Assembly: GCA_014529385.2 (NCBI GenBank)
Contig: CM043964.1
Coordinates: forward strand, 131,357,420 to 131,421,419
Source: Adiantum capillus-veneris
Lineage: Eukaryota > Streptophyta > Polypodiopsida > Polypodiales > Pteridaceae
DNA length: 64,000 nucleotides
Direction of reading: 5' to 3'
Translations under genes and position numbers: made by a program
The notes under the pieces: generated by a model
Told to the model about the DNA's origin: nothing
Database searches by the model: none
Seen by the model: only the letters and a program-made list of their open reading frames with translations
Part shown: piece by piece, positions 1 to 11,107 of the stretch
Layout of the letters: every line of letters starts with the position of its first letter
How positions within the stretch are numbered: position 1 is the first letter of the stretch

Positions 1-11
1 ATACTCTCATG

Positions 12-2103
12 TCATAGTCCCCTAATGAATCTATCGAGCAATTGGTTGTGGTTGAATCGCTGGTTTGGATTGCATCGAGAATTCAAATTCTTTAGGCGAC
101 TAATGAAGTCTCTCACGGATTCACCTTCTTCTCGTTGGGCTTTCTGGAGCTGAGAGGCTACACCCCAAAGTACTCCCTCTCGTATGTATTCTTTTAAGAA
201 CAGTCTCCTAAGATTAGAGTAGATCGTTTTCTCTTCTACTCTTAAGGTTCTATACCAATCTCCAGCCTTTCCGCTTAGGGTCAAACTCAAAGACTTACAC
301 TTATGTAGCTCATTGTGCTCTTCCAAGGAATCGCACACATGTTCAACGACTTCCATATGCTTTCTAGCATCTCCGTCTCCACTGAATTTTTGTGTGAGCT
401 TAGCTACTTGAACTGCCTTGCTCCTAGGCTCTCTATCAGGTGCACTACGCATGTTTTCCGCAATAGAGCGACCGATAGTTTGAGAAAATACTGCCAAATC
501 TCCTATTTGAGCAGGTATAATGGGTGTATGTGCTCCTGGAACCACATGTGAGATGGGAGTTGGCCTTGGCCTTGGCATATGCACGGCTCTTGGGTCCCAT
601 ATTTCGTATGGTGGTGTACCAGACGGTGGTCCAAAGTTTACAGGCGTGGCCCTAGGCATAGGGGGTGCCTGATATGGCATGTTATTATAAAATGGCATGG
701 CTCCACTTGTATAAGAGCTTGGATAATGCCATTGTGGATTGTAAGCTCTTGGAATAATCGGAGGTGTAGGAGCTACATGAGGCTGAGGTACGACAGGTGC
801 ACATGATTGATACATATATGTAGGTATAGTTGGGGGCACTGTGCTACTAAGCATCGGCGCAGTATTAACAAATGAACTTCATGGTGTACTTCTTGTCATG
901 CTCACCACTGGGATATGCATGGTAGCCGTAGTGTCATTAAGAGAAAGATGAGCTAGATCTGGGAAGGTAAAGCTGCCACTTGTGGGCTTAGATTGTACTG
1001 AGGCTCTTGGCGAAACAACATATGGAGGATCAATGGGGCTCACTGAGGGAGTCTCCATTTGTGATAGGGTTGGTTGGTTGGCCTTTCCCGTATCCAAGAA
1101 TCTCATTAGGCCTGTTGAAGGCAGGTTGATCCCTGTGTTCTGTCTTTCTAACTCGACAATCCTATGGAGGACATCACAGACTTTCTGTTGTTGCTCATCT
1201 ATGCTAGTAGCACCCGATGTGGATTGTAGAACATCTAGCCAACCCACATGATAGGTGTGTCCCCTATGTACCGATCAGTTAAAGCTTCTGCTTGTAGGTC
1301 ATACTCCCAATTTTCGTTTAGGAATATCCCATCTAGGCCTGGCGTGCTGGAGGTTTCCCTCGAAGTGGAAGCATTATTGCTCCCCATTGCTTGCCCCTCC
1401 GTGACTGCTACCTTGGGAGCACTCGGTTGCTCGGCTGGCATGATTGTTGTCATAGGAGCCTTTTCTTTCAGGGCTCGACTTTGTTCTAGCCTTCGTAGGT
1501 TCTCAATTTCCCTCTCCCTTGTTGCTTGCATATAGCGTTCGATCTCTTGTACTTCGGCAAGACTCCTACCATCGGGTAGTAAAACCTCAGAGGGAGATAG
1601 TCCTAAAGGATCAGGAGGTGCAGTGGATGGAACATTCACATGCACACTCTCAAGAAGCATAGGGTCTATTTTAGGCATGAATGACGAATTTACCTCCCCA
1701 CTCCCTTCATTTATTTCATTACTGCATGTTCGGAGCGAGTAGCTCTACTACGGGTCTCTTTTAAGCGGCTAAACACGCTGGACCCGGGCCGTGGGCCCAT
1801 GGCATGCATGTCTTGACTTGAACTATCAGGGTTTGGTGTAGGATACCCCCCCATGACTTCGTAGTCAGAGAAAGAATCACTAGACACGATATGAGGATCT
1901 TGGGTCGCGCTACCTTGAGTCCCGGCCGAAGGTCCAGAACCTAGGGTGGAGGAATAATGGATGCCCGCGTAAATGGAGGCACTACCAATATGCTCCTGCT
2001 CTAACACTCGTCCAGAGAGTAGGTTCATATGACTTGGATCCCCTAGAAGTGTCAGTGAGTGCCCGTGAAGGTTGCTCACCGAGTAATTTTGGGTGTTTTG
2101 CAA
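12..2103 (-). pseudogene. Ty3/gypsy-like gag (element G), broken
   Basis: Capsid-type gag polyprotein of an LTR retrotransposon, read leftwards. Four open stretches follow one another: 2103-1711, 1678-1235, 1247-879 and 854-12. The last two share a frame and are separated only by a TGA at 879-881; the earlier joins are frame changes. The first three stretches are Pro/Ser/Thr-rich with an RE-rich coiled segment (1450-1560) and match no domain I know. The last starts with a Pro/Tyr/His-rich linker and ends in a retrotransposon-gag capsid domain, recognised by KFSGDGDARKHMEVVEHV, the GDWYRTL helix and SVRDFISRLKNLNSRC. It lies downstream of a tRNA-Asp primer site and LTR on the same strand, so gag is the expected content. 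Pol would lie beyond the left edge. The gag call is firm for 12-430 and inferred for the rest. Confidence 0.72.
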
Positions 2104-3222
2104 CCCAAGTCTTTTCTTATTTATTTATTTATTGATTTTTTGGTCTTTTTTTTTTGACCCAGCTATAGAATAGAATGTATGATAGCTCAAAACGAGCATC
2201 TCGGTCAGAGGGACGTGTCGTGCTTTACAGCCCTCCGTTTCGTCACTTTATGTCCTCAGAATCCCTAAAACCGTCAATTTCTAGTAGGGAACTAGGCCCA
2301 AATTAGAAAGTCTAAGGGTGAAAGTGGGAAGAGAAGGGAGGAGAGTGGAGGACTTGCCCCACATGCTCTCATTCCCTCTTGAGGGGGTAGGGTATATATA
2401 TAAGAGTGAGTCTAGTATATATCATAGGACTGAGGCCTGGGCTTGGGCTTGGGCTTGGGGAAATGATCACGATCCCGATCAAAATTTTAGTGTAGCCCCC
2501 CAGTCACTCACGCTTAAATATTTTCGGTAAATGATCCCGATCCCGATCAAAATTTTAGTCACGCTTAAATATTTTCCGTTTTTTTTTTTTGGCTTGGGCT
2601 TGGGCTTGGGCTTGGGGAAATGATCCCGATCCCGATCAAAATTTTAGTGTAGCCCCCCAGTCACTCACGCTTAAATATTTTCGGTTATTTTTATTTTTTT
2701 TTTATTTTTTATTTTGAGGCGACGACCGCGCGCGGATTAGGTGACCCTTTCTTGGACACACACACTGTCAATACCTACCTAACCTCTCTGTCAATAGCTC
2801 ACAGACAGCTCACTACCTTATCTACTTACTAACAGTGCTGCTAACCACTAACTAATCTGTTAACCACTCTACTAACTGCTTACTGACAGTGGGCTAACTT
2901 TCCACCTACTTCCTCTCTCACTACCTTACTGTGCAAAGACCGTGTGCAGGAAAACCTTGACAGAAAACTGTGTACAAACTGTGTGCAAACAGAAATTGCT
3001 AACTGTCTACCTACTTATTCATTCACTGCGAACAAGCTAACGACTACTAACTGTGCAAAGACTGTGTGCAAACAGAAAACACAACATTATGCAGAAATCA
3101 CAGAACTTGCAGACAATACAGAAATTAACAACTTGCAGAAAAATAACTCATTCCTCTTCTTTCCTACTACAAACAACTCATAGGAGAAGCACAAAGTGCC
3201 TCTTTGGCTTAGTGCAGGGCGA
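2104..3222 (-). other. untranslated leader of element G
   Basis: Stretch between the primer-binding site and gag of the minus-strand element G. It has no convincing coding sequence. It contains the tandem GCTTGG-rich repeats at 2430-2690, AT-rich T tracts near 2130-2155 and 2580-2590, and a 2760-3080 part rich in CTGTGTGCAAAC and ACTAAC-like short repeats. Leaders of this length are common in plant gypsy elements. Confidence 0.45.
2430..2690. repeat. tandem GCTTGG / GATCCCGATC repeat block
   Basis: A unit of about 95 bp (GGGCTTGG repeats, then AAATGATCCCGATCCCGATC, AAAATTTTAG, a CCCCCCAGTCACTCACG stretch and TTAAATATTTTCGGT) occurs at about 2437-2528 and again at about 2592-2686. A shorter internal copy lies at 2529-2575. 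The hexamer GCTTGG is itself tandemly repeated at the start of each full unit. Confidence 0.8.
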
Positions 3223-3241
3223 TTCCCCGGCAACGGCGCCA
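3223..3241 (-). other. primer-binding site, tRNA-Asp type
   Basis: The plus strand reads TTCCCCGGCAACGGCGCCA, the known 3' end of plant tRNA-Asp(GUC) with CCA. The minus strand is therefore complementary to that tRNA, as needed for minus-strand cDNA priming. tRNA-Asp priming is typical of Athila-type plant gypsy elements. It sits 4 bases inside the LTR end at 3246, which fixes the orientation (LTR to the right, gag to the left). Confidence 0.85.
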
Positions 3242-3479
3242 AAAATGTGCGCTCCTTGCCGCACTGTCAAAGCAAGGGCCTTGCCTAACACTGTGTGCGA
3301 GCCATAGACGGCTCCAAGCACACAACTAGCTTAACTAGTAAGCTCAAAAGAGGGCAATGGTGTGTCACTCACCGCTCTATGCTCCTGCCCTGGAGGATTC
3401 CTCGCCGCGAAGAAGAAGGAGACGCCGCTACGTCACGCTCAACCGCTTCACCGCCATCGCGCCGCCGCAATGATCGATC

Positions 3480-3535
3480 GCTCTCTCTCTCTCTCTCTCC
3501 CTCTCTCTCTCTCTCTCACACATACACACACACAC
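3480..3535. repeat. (CT)n(CA)n compound microsatellite
   Basis: An uninterrupted CT tract with one CCCT interruption, passing directly into a CA tract, within the element G LTR. Any reading frame through it only gives Ser-Leu or Arg-Glu repeats. Confidence 0.95.
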
Positions 3536-3630
3536 AAGGAGGTGAAGAAGAAGAAGATGGAGATGGAGATGGAGCAAGAGCACTCTTCTATTGCACAAAT
3601 GAGAGAATAAGTGAATTTTAGGTTTAGTTG

Positions 3631-3641
3631 GCTTTTATATG
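3631..3641 (-). promoter_or_regulatory. putative LTR TATA box
   Basis: The minus strand reads CATATAAAAG inside the 5' LTR of element G, about 390 bp upstream of the primer site. That is a plausible position for the U3/R promoter of this LTR. Confidence 0.4.
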
Positions 3642-3839
3642 AGCTCACCCCATTCACACTTGGGCGCCCATGCTTAGCCAGCTAAACCCTTGAATGTCCT
3701 AGTTAGAGTGCGCCTCTCATCGGCAATCACTCTTACCCTTTTCCTATTGGTTCGACAAGCCCGGTACCTGACTCTACCAAATACATAATACACGTCCGTC
3801 GTAGGTGATGGGGTGTTCGTGAGCCGCGAGGGTTAACAT

Positions 3840-5560
3840 TGTGCTTTCCAACAATGTGAGCAATATGAAATTTAAATTGTAAAAGAAAAATTTCCCACCT
3901 CATTTGTTTAACGGAGAGCTTGGTTTGCGTCATGAAGTTCTTGAGGCTTTGTGATCCATTTTTAGGATGAATGGAGTCCCCAAGAGACAATGTTTCCACA
4001 TGTTTAGAGCATATAAAATAACTAGTAGCTCTTTTTCATATTTGCCCAATACTCACTTATCGAAGTTGAGTCTTTGACTCTCATATGCTATGGAATGCCC
4101 TTCTTGCAGCAAAATAGCTCCAAGGCAATTACCACAAGCATCACATTGGACCTCAAATGGCTTTGAGAGATCTAATAGTGTGAGCACATGTTGAGAGATA
4201 AGATTCTCCTTAAGCTTCTCAAAAGCTTCTTGCACTTTTGCAGTCCATGAATACTTAACATTTCTTTTTGTTAAGTCATGTAATAGTCCTGCTATTAGCG
4301 AGAATTTTTTCTATGAAGCATCTATAGTATGCACACATACCTATGAAGCTTCGTACCTCATGTAGATTCCTTAAGTTAAGCCATCCTTTTATTATGTCTA
4401 ACTTTGTTGGATCCATACAGGTGCCATCATTAGAGATAATGTGACCTAAATATTGAATCTCTTGTAGGAGAAATTTACTTTTCTTTTGATTAATGAAAAT
4501 CTTATTCTCTCTCACAACTTGAAAGATTACATGGAGGTGTCGCTTGTACTCCTCAAGAGAATTTGAATGGCCTGAAGATTTTTGTCCATCATGAGTTTGA
4601 ATGCGCCTAGAGCATTGGTCAGGCCAAAACTTGTAAATTATCAAATAGATCTTCTACGCACGGCATGGGAAATCTATTTTTGATAGTATTCTTTGCTCTA
4701 TAATCGACACACATGTGATATGTGTCGTCTTTCTTTTGCACTAAAAGCAATGGTGAACAAAATGGAGAGGAGCTAGACCTCACCATCCCTTTTTCCACCA
4801 ATTCATGCACTTGCCTCATGATCTCCTCTTGTTGAGATTGTGAAACTCGATAAGGAGGCTTGTTAGGTGGTGACCTTCTTGGTAGGAGCTCAATTGCATG
4901 GTCATCATCCCTCATTTTAGAGGTAGCTCAGTAGGAATGTCATCAAACAAAACATCTTGGAATCCATTTAGGAAATTAGAAAACTCTAATTCCTTTTTAT
5001 TCCCTTTATTGCAAGGATATGGTGTTCCCCAACTCATGAACATGTATCTACATGCTCTTTTCCCTGTAGGTGAAGTAGGTTCTCCTTTCAAGGAAATTCA
5101 TGTTGGAAGCCATGCGGTTAAACCATGGTGCCCCAACAATAACATTCTCATGTTTGAGAGGGGAGATGAATAAATCCTTTTTGTCCGGATAGCTTTGGAC
5201 ATGAAGCCTTAATTTTCCAATTAAGGAAGTAACTGAGACGTCTTGTCCCTTGATAACTCCATTGGATTTCAATGCATCTCCCATCTCGTGGGCTTGTATG
5301 CCTAGCTTGGTGGTCAACTCCGTAAATATGAAGTTGTGAGTTGAACCAAGGTCAAACAAAATAAAGGCATCATGCTCTTGCATCTTTTCCCAAGAATAGG
5401 AAAGGAGAAATCCTTGGCAATGAGCATCCTCTTTTGGAGATTCAAACATAGAGGCTCCAGGATTCTCATCGCGGGCAATTCTATTGGGGCAAGGATGATA
5501 ACCATGGCCTTGCTCCCCACACTGAAAACATTTGTGGTCATTACAAAAGGATTCTAGCTC
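3840..5560 (-). pseudogene. gypsy zinc knuckle-protease-RT-RNase H remnant (element H)
   Basis: Read leftwards. A CCHC zinc knuckle (CFQCGEQGHGYHPC, about 5531-5489) ends gag. An aspartic-protease-like stretch follows with FDLGSTHNF, where DTG or DSG is usual, and the IVGAPWF motif (5449-5048). The RT N-terminus (YRVSQSQQEEI, VQKKDDTYHMCVDYR, 4915-4640) follows. RNase H pieces lie at 4235-4053 and 3999-3838 (HIVGKHNV). Two internal deletions remove both RT catalytic segments: sequence passes from DLFDNLQ straight to FGLTNALGAF (about 4635), and from MMDKNLQ to HSNSLEEYKRHL (about 4575), so the YxDD box is gone. RNase H ends at the junction with the element G LTR near 3838. The coding is dead. 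Confidence 0.78.
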
Positions 5561-5699
5561 TTTAGGAGAGAGTTTATATTTACCTTTGTAAACTCCCTTC
5601 TCCTTGGACCGATTGTTGTTGTTGTTTGAATACAGTCACTATCCTAAATGGCTTTTCGATCCCATTTTTTGACCCGGCCATGCTCTATTTACTTTTATG

Positions 5700-6323
5700 C
5701 ACTGCTTTAGTGGATACAATTAGAAGGCCATTTTAGAAGATGATAGGATCAAAACAACTTTTACTACTCCATGGAGAGTCTTTGTCTTCAAGCGGATTCC
5801 CTTTGCTTGAAGAATGGAAACGCTTCCTAGATCAGAACGACCTACATTGTGTTTGAGCCCTTTCTCAACAAGTTTTTGCCGATTTTCATGGATAACTTTT
5901 CTTGCTTCTTGGGCCAAGGCTATGCAAGTATAGTGGAATGCATACTCTTGGTGGTCCGTAAGATTCTTGCCCGTAGTATGCCTTAGATGAGCCTTAAGAA
6001 ACTTTAGCAAGACCCAATAATTCTTCTTAAAGACTAATTAAAGCTCTTTTGTGCTTATAAGCAGAAGACCTTTTTGCCTTGCTGTGAGATGGATATAACC
6101 TTTTTAATCTTTGGAAAAGATTCTTGTAAGTCTCGGCTATATTCATCAGTAGCGAAGGTCTTCCCATATACTTTAAGTAATAAGGGACTCTTGGATCTTC
6201 CCTCTTTAACCTTGAAAGGTGCTTTCCCCATAGAAGTATGTACAATGTCATTGTACGCATACTCTATAAGAGGTAGGTACTTCTCTCATTGAGAAGGTTG
6301 ATCTACTTCCATGACATAAGCTT
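5700..6323 (-). pseudogene. gypsy integrase C-terminal fragment
   Basis: Read leftwards from 6323. The peptide around the EKYLPLIEYAYN segment is the end of the integrase core. It is followed by the post-core segment IAETYKNLFQRLKRL and the VLLKFLKAHLRHTT stretch (to about 5960). The same order occurs in the plus-strand integrase at 15866-16776. The remaining 5960-5700 is open but not recognised. The integrase lies upstream of gag/protease of element H on the same strand, which is not the order of one intact element, so this is a second truncated copy or a rearrangement. Its right edge is cut abruptly by the element A LTR at 6324. Confidence 0.68.
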
Positions 6324-7901
6324 TGAAGCCCGCTCAAGGAGATGATGTTAGAAGGTTTCTGACACTTGTAGCAGTCGTGCTTTTCTCTGAGTGGTGGGCG
6401 GGATTGATTGTAACCCATTTGCATCGCCGGGGGACCAACTACGACGGCTTTGTTGGATTGGTGATCTTGGCGTGTGCAAGGGGGCTAAGCCCGAAGTAAA
6501 CTTTTTAAAGCTATTAATATTAAAAAAAAAAACGTATTGTTGGAGTTGCAGTTGTCGACGAGCAGTGTATGCGAAAGGGGGCGCCATCTGGGAGAAGGAG
6601 GATTGCGCCACTTGGGCCATGCATGAGCAGATGGCGGCCAGCTTGCATGATGTAGAAGGGGGCGGGCACTGCAAGAGGGCAGGACAGGTGAGAGAGGAGG
6701 TTACATGGTCGGGGGCCTAAGAGGAGGAGCCCAGGACGGTAAGTTGCAGAGGAAGAGCCGGCGGCTGCCATGGGTTGTATGGCAAGGGTCTGAGGCCTTG
6801 TGTGCAAGAGACAGGGGGATCCAGGAGTGTTGCAGAGGAAGGCGCTGCAGGGGAGGACCTGGCGGAGCCGCGAGTGAAGGTCATCACTAAGGGAACGCTG
6901 CCGAGGGTGGCAGAGCCGCTACACAGCCAGAAGATGGGCTGGAGAGCCGCCACAAGGGAAGAAAAGGCCATGAGGGGCCGCCTGTAGGGCACGCAGGGAC
7001 AAGTACAAGCCGAGGGTTAGAGGAGGTCTGTAGAGGCCATAAAAGCCACGTTATACAGCAAGTAGGGCCGCATGCTTATGCTGTTGAGGAGTACTGTATG
7101 CAGAGGAGGTGGGTTCTCAGGGAGTTCCATCATGGGCGAGAGGCCGCTAGAGGGCCGCGGCTATGAGCAGAAGTAGCCAAGAGCAGGTTGGTGGGCATTC
7201 AAAGGTTGATGCAATGGAGCTAGGACACGTAGCAAACAAAAAAGGGCAAAAAGCTGATCTCTGGCTTGGGAGAGCGGCATGTCGAAGGGCCACCTGGCAC
7301 TGCAATAATAGAGGTCGGCTCAAGAGCGCCAGTGAAGGAGACGGAAGGCCGAAGGTAAAGGGGAGTGCAACCTCGAAGTTCATTTAAAGGCAAGCCAACT
7401 TGAAGATTTCTTGAGAGGGGTTCATCTGATCCTACACTAAAGGAGGGCAGTTTCTACATAATTCCATCATTAAACACTTTTGGACTAATCGGGCTGAATT
7501 GTCATAGTCGCTCTACTCTCACTATTTGTGCAAATGTTACTATGTCTTGTTTTTTCTCTTATGACTATATGTTCGATATGTACTGAGAATTTCTGCCTTG
7601 AGGATGGAAGTTTGCAAAAAAACTTGAGTCTATCAATAATATTGGGATATCTGAGGGCACCGAAATGGCTTATATGTGATTACATGGTGTTATGCTTAAA
7701 GGTCGAGATAATAGAGTACGTGCTTTGTGGTCAAATGTTTGCAATTAGGGATGGTCGGGATTGGTCTTGGACAATAGCTGTTTGTTGCAGATTGCGTATC
7801 ATGGTGTGTGTGCGCTAGGGGATAGGGGTGCTGTGAGATCACTGAGCTACATAGAGGCATCGAGTTTATGTGCTGGTGGTTTTCCCACTTCCCCCTTTCC
7901 A
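6324..7901 (+). repeat. 5' LTR of element A (5'-truncated)
   Basis: About 1.58 kb, ending CA at 7900-7901, five bases before the primer site. The first 630 bp or so match 10477-11107, and the last 510 bp or so match 15355-15864. The middle (about 6956-7387) has no partner, because the corresponding part of the 3' LTR was lost at the element B junction. It carries no coding sequence of its own: the open frames here run on both strands and contain no domain. Confidence 0.8.
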
Positions 7902-7906
7902 ATTTG

Positions 7907-7924
7907 TGGTGCCCCCACTGAGGA
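7907..7924 (+). other. primer-binding site of element A
   Basis: TGGTGCCCCCACTGAGGA starts with the obligatory TGG (complement of tRNA CCA) five bases after the LTR CA. Element B has the similar TGGCGATCCCGCTGGGGA at exactly the same 5-base spacing. I could not name the tRNA. Confidence 0.55.
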
Positions 7925-7963
7925 TCCACTGATTGCTTCCTAACAAGGTGTTGTTGACTCAAG

Positions 7964-9872
7964 ATGAAGCAGGAGTTTGGGCCAGTGTTCAAAGGAGATG
8001 CGGATGCAGATGATTGGCTTGCCGATTTTGAGCTGTTTATGCTGTCAGTATTGCAGATGCCAGGTGATGAAGCGAAGCTCCAAACTCTACCTTTGGTGTT
8101 GCGAGGTAAAGCAAAAATTTGGTTCGATGGCTTTAGAAGATGTACACAAGCAGACTTGGATCGGATTTCGTGAGCAATTCTTACAAAGATATTGAAAGGC
8201 GGTGTCGGCTTCGGAAGCAGATGCAAAGCTCAAAAGCTTGCAGCAGGAAGTAAGTGACAATTTCGATGCTTTTGTTGATAATTTTGAAGTTTATTGGGGG
8301 GATTTGGCGGCTGCTACCCAAGCAACCAATGCGGGATATTTGAAGCTCGAAAGGTTTCTATCATGCTTGTATCCCTATGTTCGTGAGAGAGTCGATTATG
8401 AAGATCCAAGCATTTATGATGAAGCCGTCAGAATTGCCAAAGCAAAGAGTCGAAAGATGAAGAAGAAGATCGAGGCAGGATTATTGCAGTCGGCAGTCAC
8501 AGTAGCAAGTGGATCTAGGCCCAAACAGATTGATGAGCATCAAGAGGTAAAAGCTCCTTTTTTTATTGATATGAATGTGATCAAAGCACGTGAAGCTGAT
8601 GCTAGGTTAGAGAAGGTAGAAGAAGTGCCAATCAGGGCTCAAAAGGTGCAGAGAGGCATATTCAGAGTGCCATCCAGTTTTCTTCCTCAAGAGAGCGAGG
8701 TCGTAAAAGTTTTTCAAGAAGAGGTGTGAGTTCCAGAGCCAGCAACAATGAGGGTGGCCCAAGAATTGGCAAGATCAAAAGAGGAATCCGACAGTTCTCA
8801 TAGCCCTAGCAGCAGTTTGGACACAGATAGCATTTGGGAGACATAATCCATGCATTCTAGGTATGAAACTTATGATGTCTTTCATGTAGATGAAGCTGAG
8901 AAGGATGTATGCGAGTTGCCTGCTAGCCATTTGAAGGTAGAGGAGATGCATAGTGCAGGTGTGGAAATGTCTTGTGTGAATAGGCCAGTCGAGCAGCCCT
9001 GTCAAATATCGTGTGATGGTGAGTCCCTATTGGAGGAAGAGGTATGGTTGGATTGTGCATCCAGATGTTTGGTTGAAGAGCAGGTTTTCAAAGACGACTT
9101 GCAGGAGCTAGAAGCAGAAGCTGTGGTAGATCCAGTTGATTTATCTATGCAGGGGGTGGGGCAACCTTGCCTTGGTGAGCATGTCGAGGTGTGCTTTGAA
9201 GTTCCAGAGTTAGTGTGTGGCCGTGGAGAGTTAGCGTCGACAGATGACTCTATGGACGCTGATATAGGTGCAACCTATGAGCGTGAGGCTCCATGCAACG
9301 AGGAAGGTGCCATCAACCTTGCAGGTGATGAGGTGTTTGAAAAACTTGTTGAAGCTCTAGCAGGTCATGTTCTTGAGTATGAGAAGGGGGACTTGGTGCC
9401 GTTTACAGAGGGTTGGGATACGGGTTTGCAAAGGGATCAGGTTTGCTTGCCTATGCGGCAGGTAGAGGCAAATGGCAGGGTCTTGCTATTTTATGTGATG
9501 CTATGGATACATGTGTTATGGGAGGTTGCTTTACTGGTGTCTTTGCATCAGTGGCGAGGATTTTTTGAAGAAGACTATACTATGGAGGGTTCTATAGCGG
9601 ATGGCATGATATTGGTTTATGGTACAGCTGCTTCAAGTAATCGAAAGCATGCCTATGGTTGGCAGCAAGGCTTATGGATGCAGGGTGACAAAGATCCATG
9701 CTATGAAGAGCTGGAAGGATGGCCTGTCTATTGGCCTACAGGTGCAAAGGAAGACTTGAATATGCATGTTTTACAGGTGGATGGCCACAGCCAATGCTTT
9801 GTTTTTGATCCGGGTGGAGCCTACACTATGCTTGGGGAAGCTTCGAGCTTTCAATTTCACCCTGGAGGGTGA
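7964..9872 (+). pseudogene. gag-like protein with acidic C-terminal extension (element A)
   Basis: Starts at ATG 7964. The first about 65 residues carry the capsid-type ADDWLADFELFML and LVLRGKAKIWFDGF motifs. A one-base frameshift near 8165 is followed in frame by FREQFLQRY, and the frame then runs to 9872, broken only by TGA at 8193-8195, TGA at 8727-8729 and TAA at 8844-8846. Capsid helices continue to about 8500. From 8730 on the protein is strongly acidic (Glu/Asp/Cys/Val-rich), has a hydrophobic helix around 9480-9550 (VLLFYVMLWIHVLW), and ends with HSQCFVFDPGGAY and QFHPGG. No zinc knuckle, protease, RT or integrase is present. The C-terminal domain is not recognised; a similar end occurs in element D and a weaker one in element B. 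Confidence 0.72.
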
Positions 9873-10006
9873 TGCAGTAGTAGATGCTCTTCTCTCTATA
9901 TCTATCCTATCTATATAGCCGCTATCATTTTCCTTATGCACTCTATAGCTCTATTTTATATCATTCTCTCTATACAGTTCTATCTTACCTAAATAATACT
10001 GTGGTT

Positions 10007-10034
10007 GAGCATGAATGCTCAACGAGGGGTGGGG
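10007..10034 (+). other. inverted repeat plus polypurine tract of element A
   Basis: GAGCATGAATGCTC (a 6-bp inverted repeat) at 10007-10020 is followed by the purine tract GAGGGGTGGGG (10024-10034), CAA, and then the 3' LTR start TGATGG at 10038. Element B has the same arrangement at 14353-14384. Confidence 0.7.
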
Positions 10035-10037
10035 CAA

Positions 10038-11107
10038 TGATGGTTCAGCCAAACTATGTCGATCGATGGAAGTGCAGGAAGTCGAGGCATGGCAGTTTGC
10101 AAGCAAGTGGCAAAGACCTTGAGCAGATATTTGATGGAGCTAGGAGCCAGGTACACCGAGTTGGAGCAGTCGCTAGTCAAAATTGTAAGTGTTTTTTTGC
10201 TATCACAAATGGCAGGAGCATATGCTTATATCACAAGGTTGGCAACGAGGCAAGGGGTGTTGGATGCAGGTGCCATGAAGTTTATGCTATGGGATTTGGA
10301 GCAAGATGTCTACAAGAGACACTACTTGCCAGGTTACTAAGGATCGAAGGATTTATCTCCAGAGCGAGGATGAATTCCCATCGTATGGGTTGTGTGCAAT
10401 TGTCAGCTAGCACCATGGTATGTAATATGATTGGATGCTTTCACTATCTTAGCAATTTTGAGGCTCTCTGGATGCATGAAGCCCGCTCAAGCAGATGATG
10501 TTCGAAGGTTTCCGACACTTGTAGCAGTCGTTCTTTTCTCTGAGTGGTGGGCGGGATTGATTGTAACCCATTTGCATCGCCGGGGGACCGACTACGAAGG
10601 CTTTGTTGGATTGGTGATCTTGGCGTGTGCAAGGGGGCTAAGCCCGAAGTAAAATTTTTAAAGCTATTAATATATTAAAAAAAAGCGTATTGTTGGAGTT
10701 GCAGTTGTCGACGAGCAGTGTATGCGAAAGGGGACGCCATCTGGGAGGCTGAAGGAGGATTGCGCCACTTGGGCCATGCATGAGCAGATGGCGGCCAGCT
10801 TGCATGATGTAGAAGGGGGCGGGCACTGCAAGAGGGCAGGACAGGTGAGAGAGGAGGTTACACGGTCAGGGGCCTAAGAGGAGGAGCCCAGGACGGTAAG
10901 TTGTAGAGGAAGAGCCGGCGGCCGCCATGGGTTGTATGGCAAGGGTCTGAGGCCTTGTGTGCAAGAGACAGGGGGAGCCGGGAGTGTTGCAGAGAAAGGC
11001 GCTGCAGGGGAGGACCTTGCGGAGCCGCGAGTGAAGGTCATCACTAAGGGAACGCTATCGAGGGTGGCAGAGCCGCTACAAAGCCAGAAGATGGGCTTGA
11101 GAGCCGC
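10038..11107 (+). repeat. 3' LTR of element A, first part
   Basis: Starts TGATGGTTCAGCC after the polypurine tract. The first about 440 bp have no partner in the truncated 5' LTR. From TGAAGCCCGC at 10477 it matches 6324 onward at roughly 95% or more by eye. It ends at the element B junction (GAGAGCCGC followed by TGATAAACC). Confidence 0.78.

Larger units (their letters stand above)
3246..3839 (-). repeat. 5' LTR of element G (right end approximate)
   Basis: The LTR edge next to the primer site is clear: its minus-strand 3' end is CA at 3246-3247. The other edge is not fixed, because the partner LTR is outside the window. It must lie before about 3839, where RNase H sequence of the neighbouring element resumes after KHNV. 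The LTR contains a minus-strand TATA-like CATATAAAAG at about 3631-3641, a GC-rich Arg-codon-like block at 3405-3470, and a (CT)n(CA)n microsatellite at 3480-3535. Confidence 0.55.
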
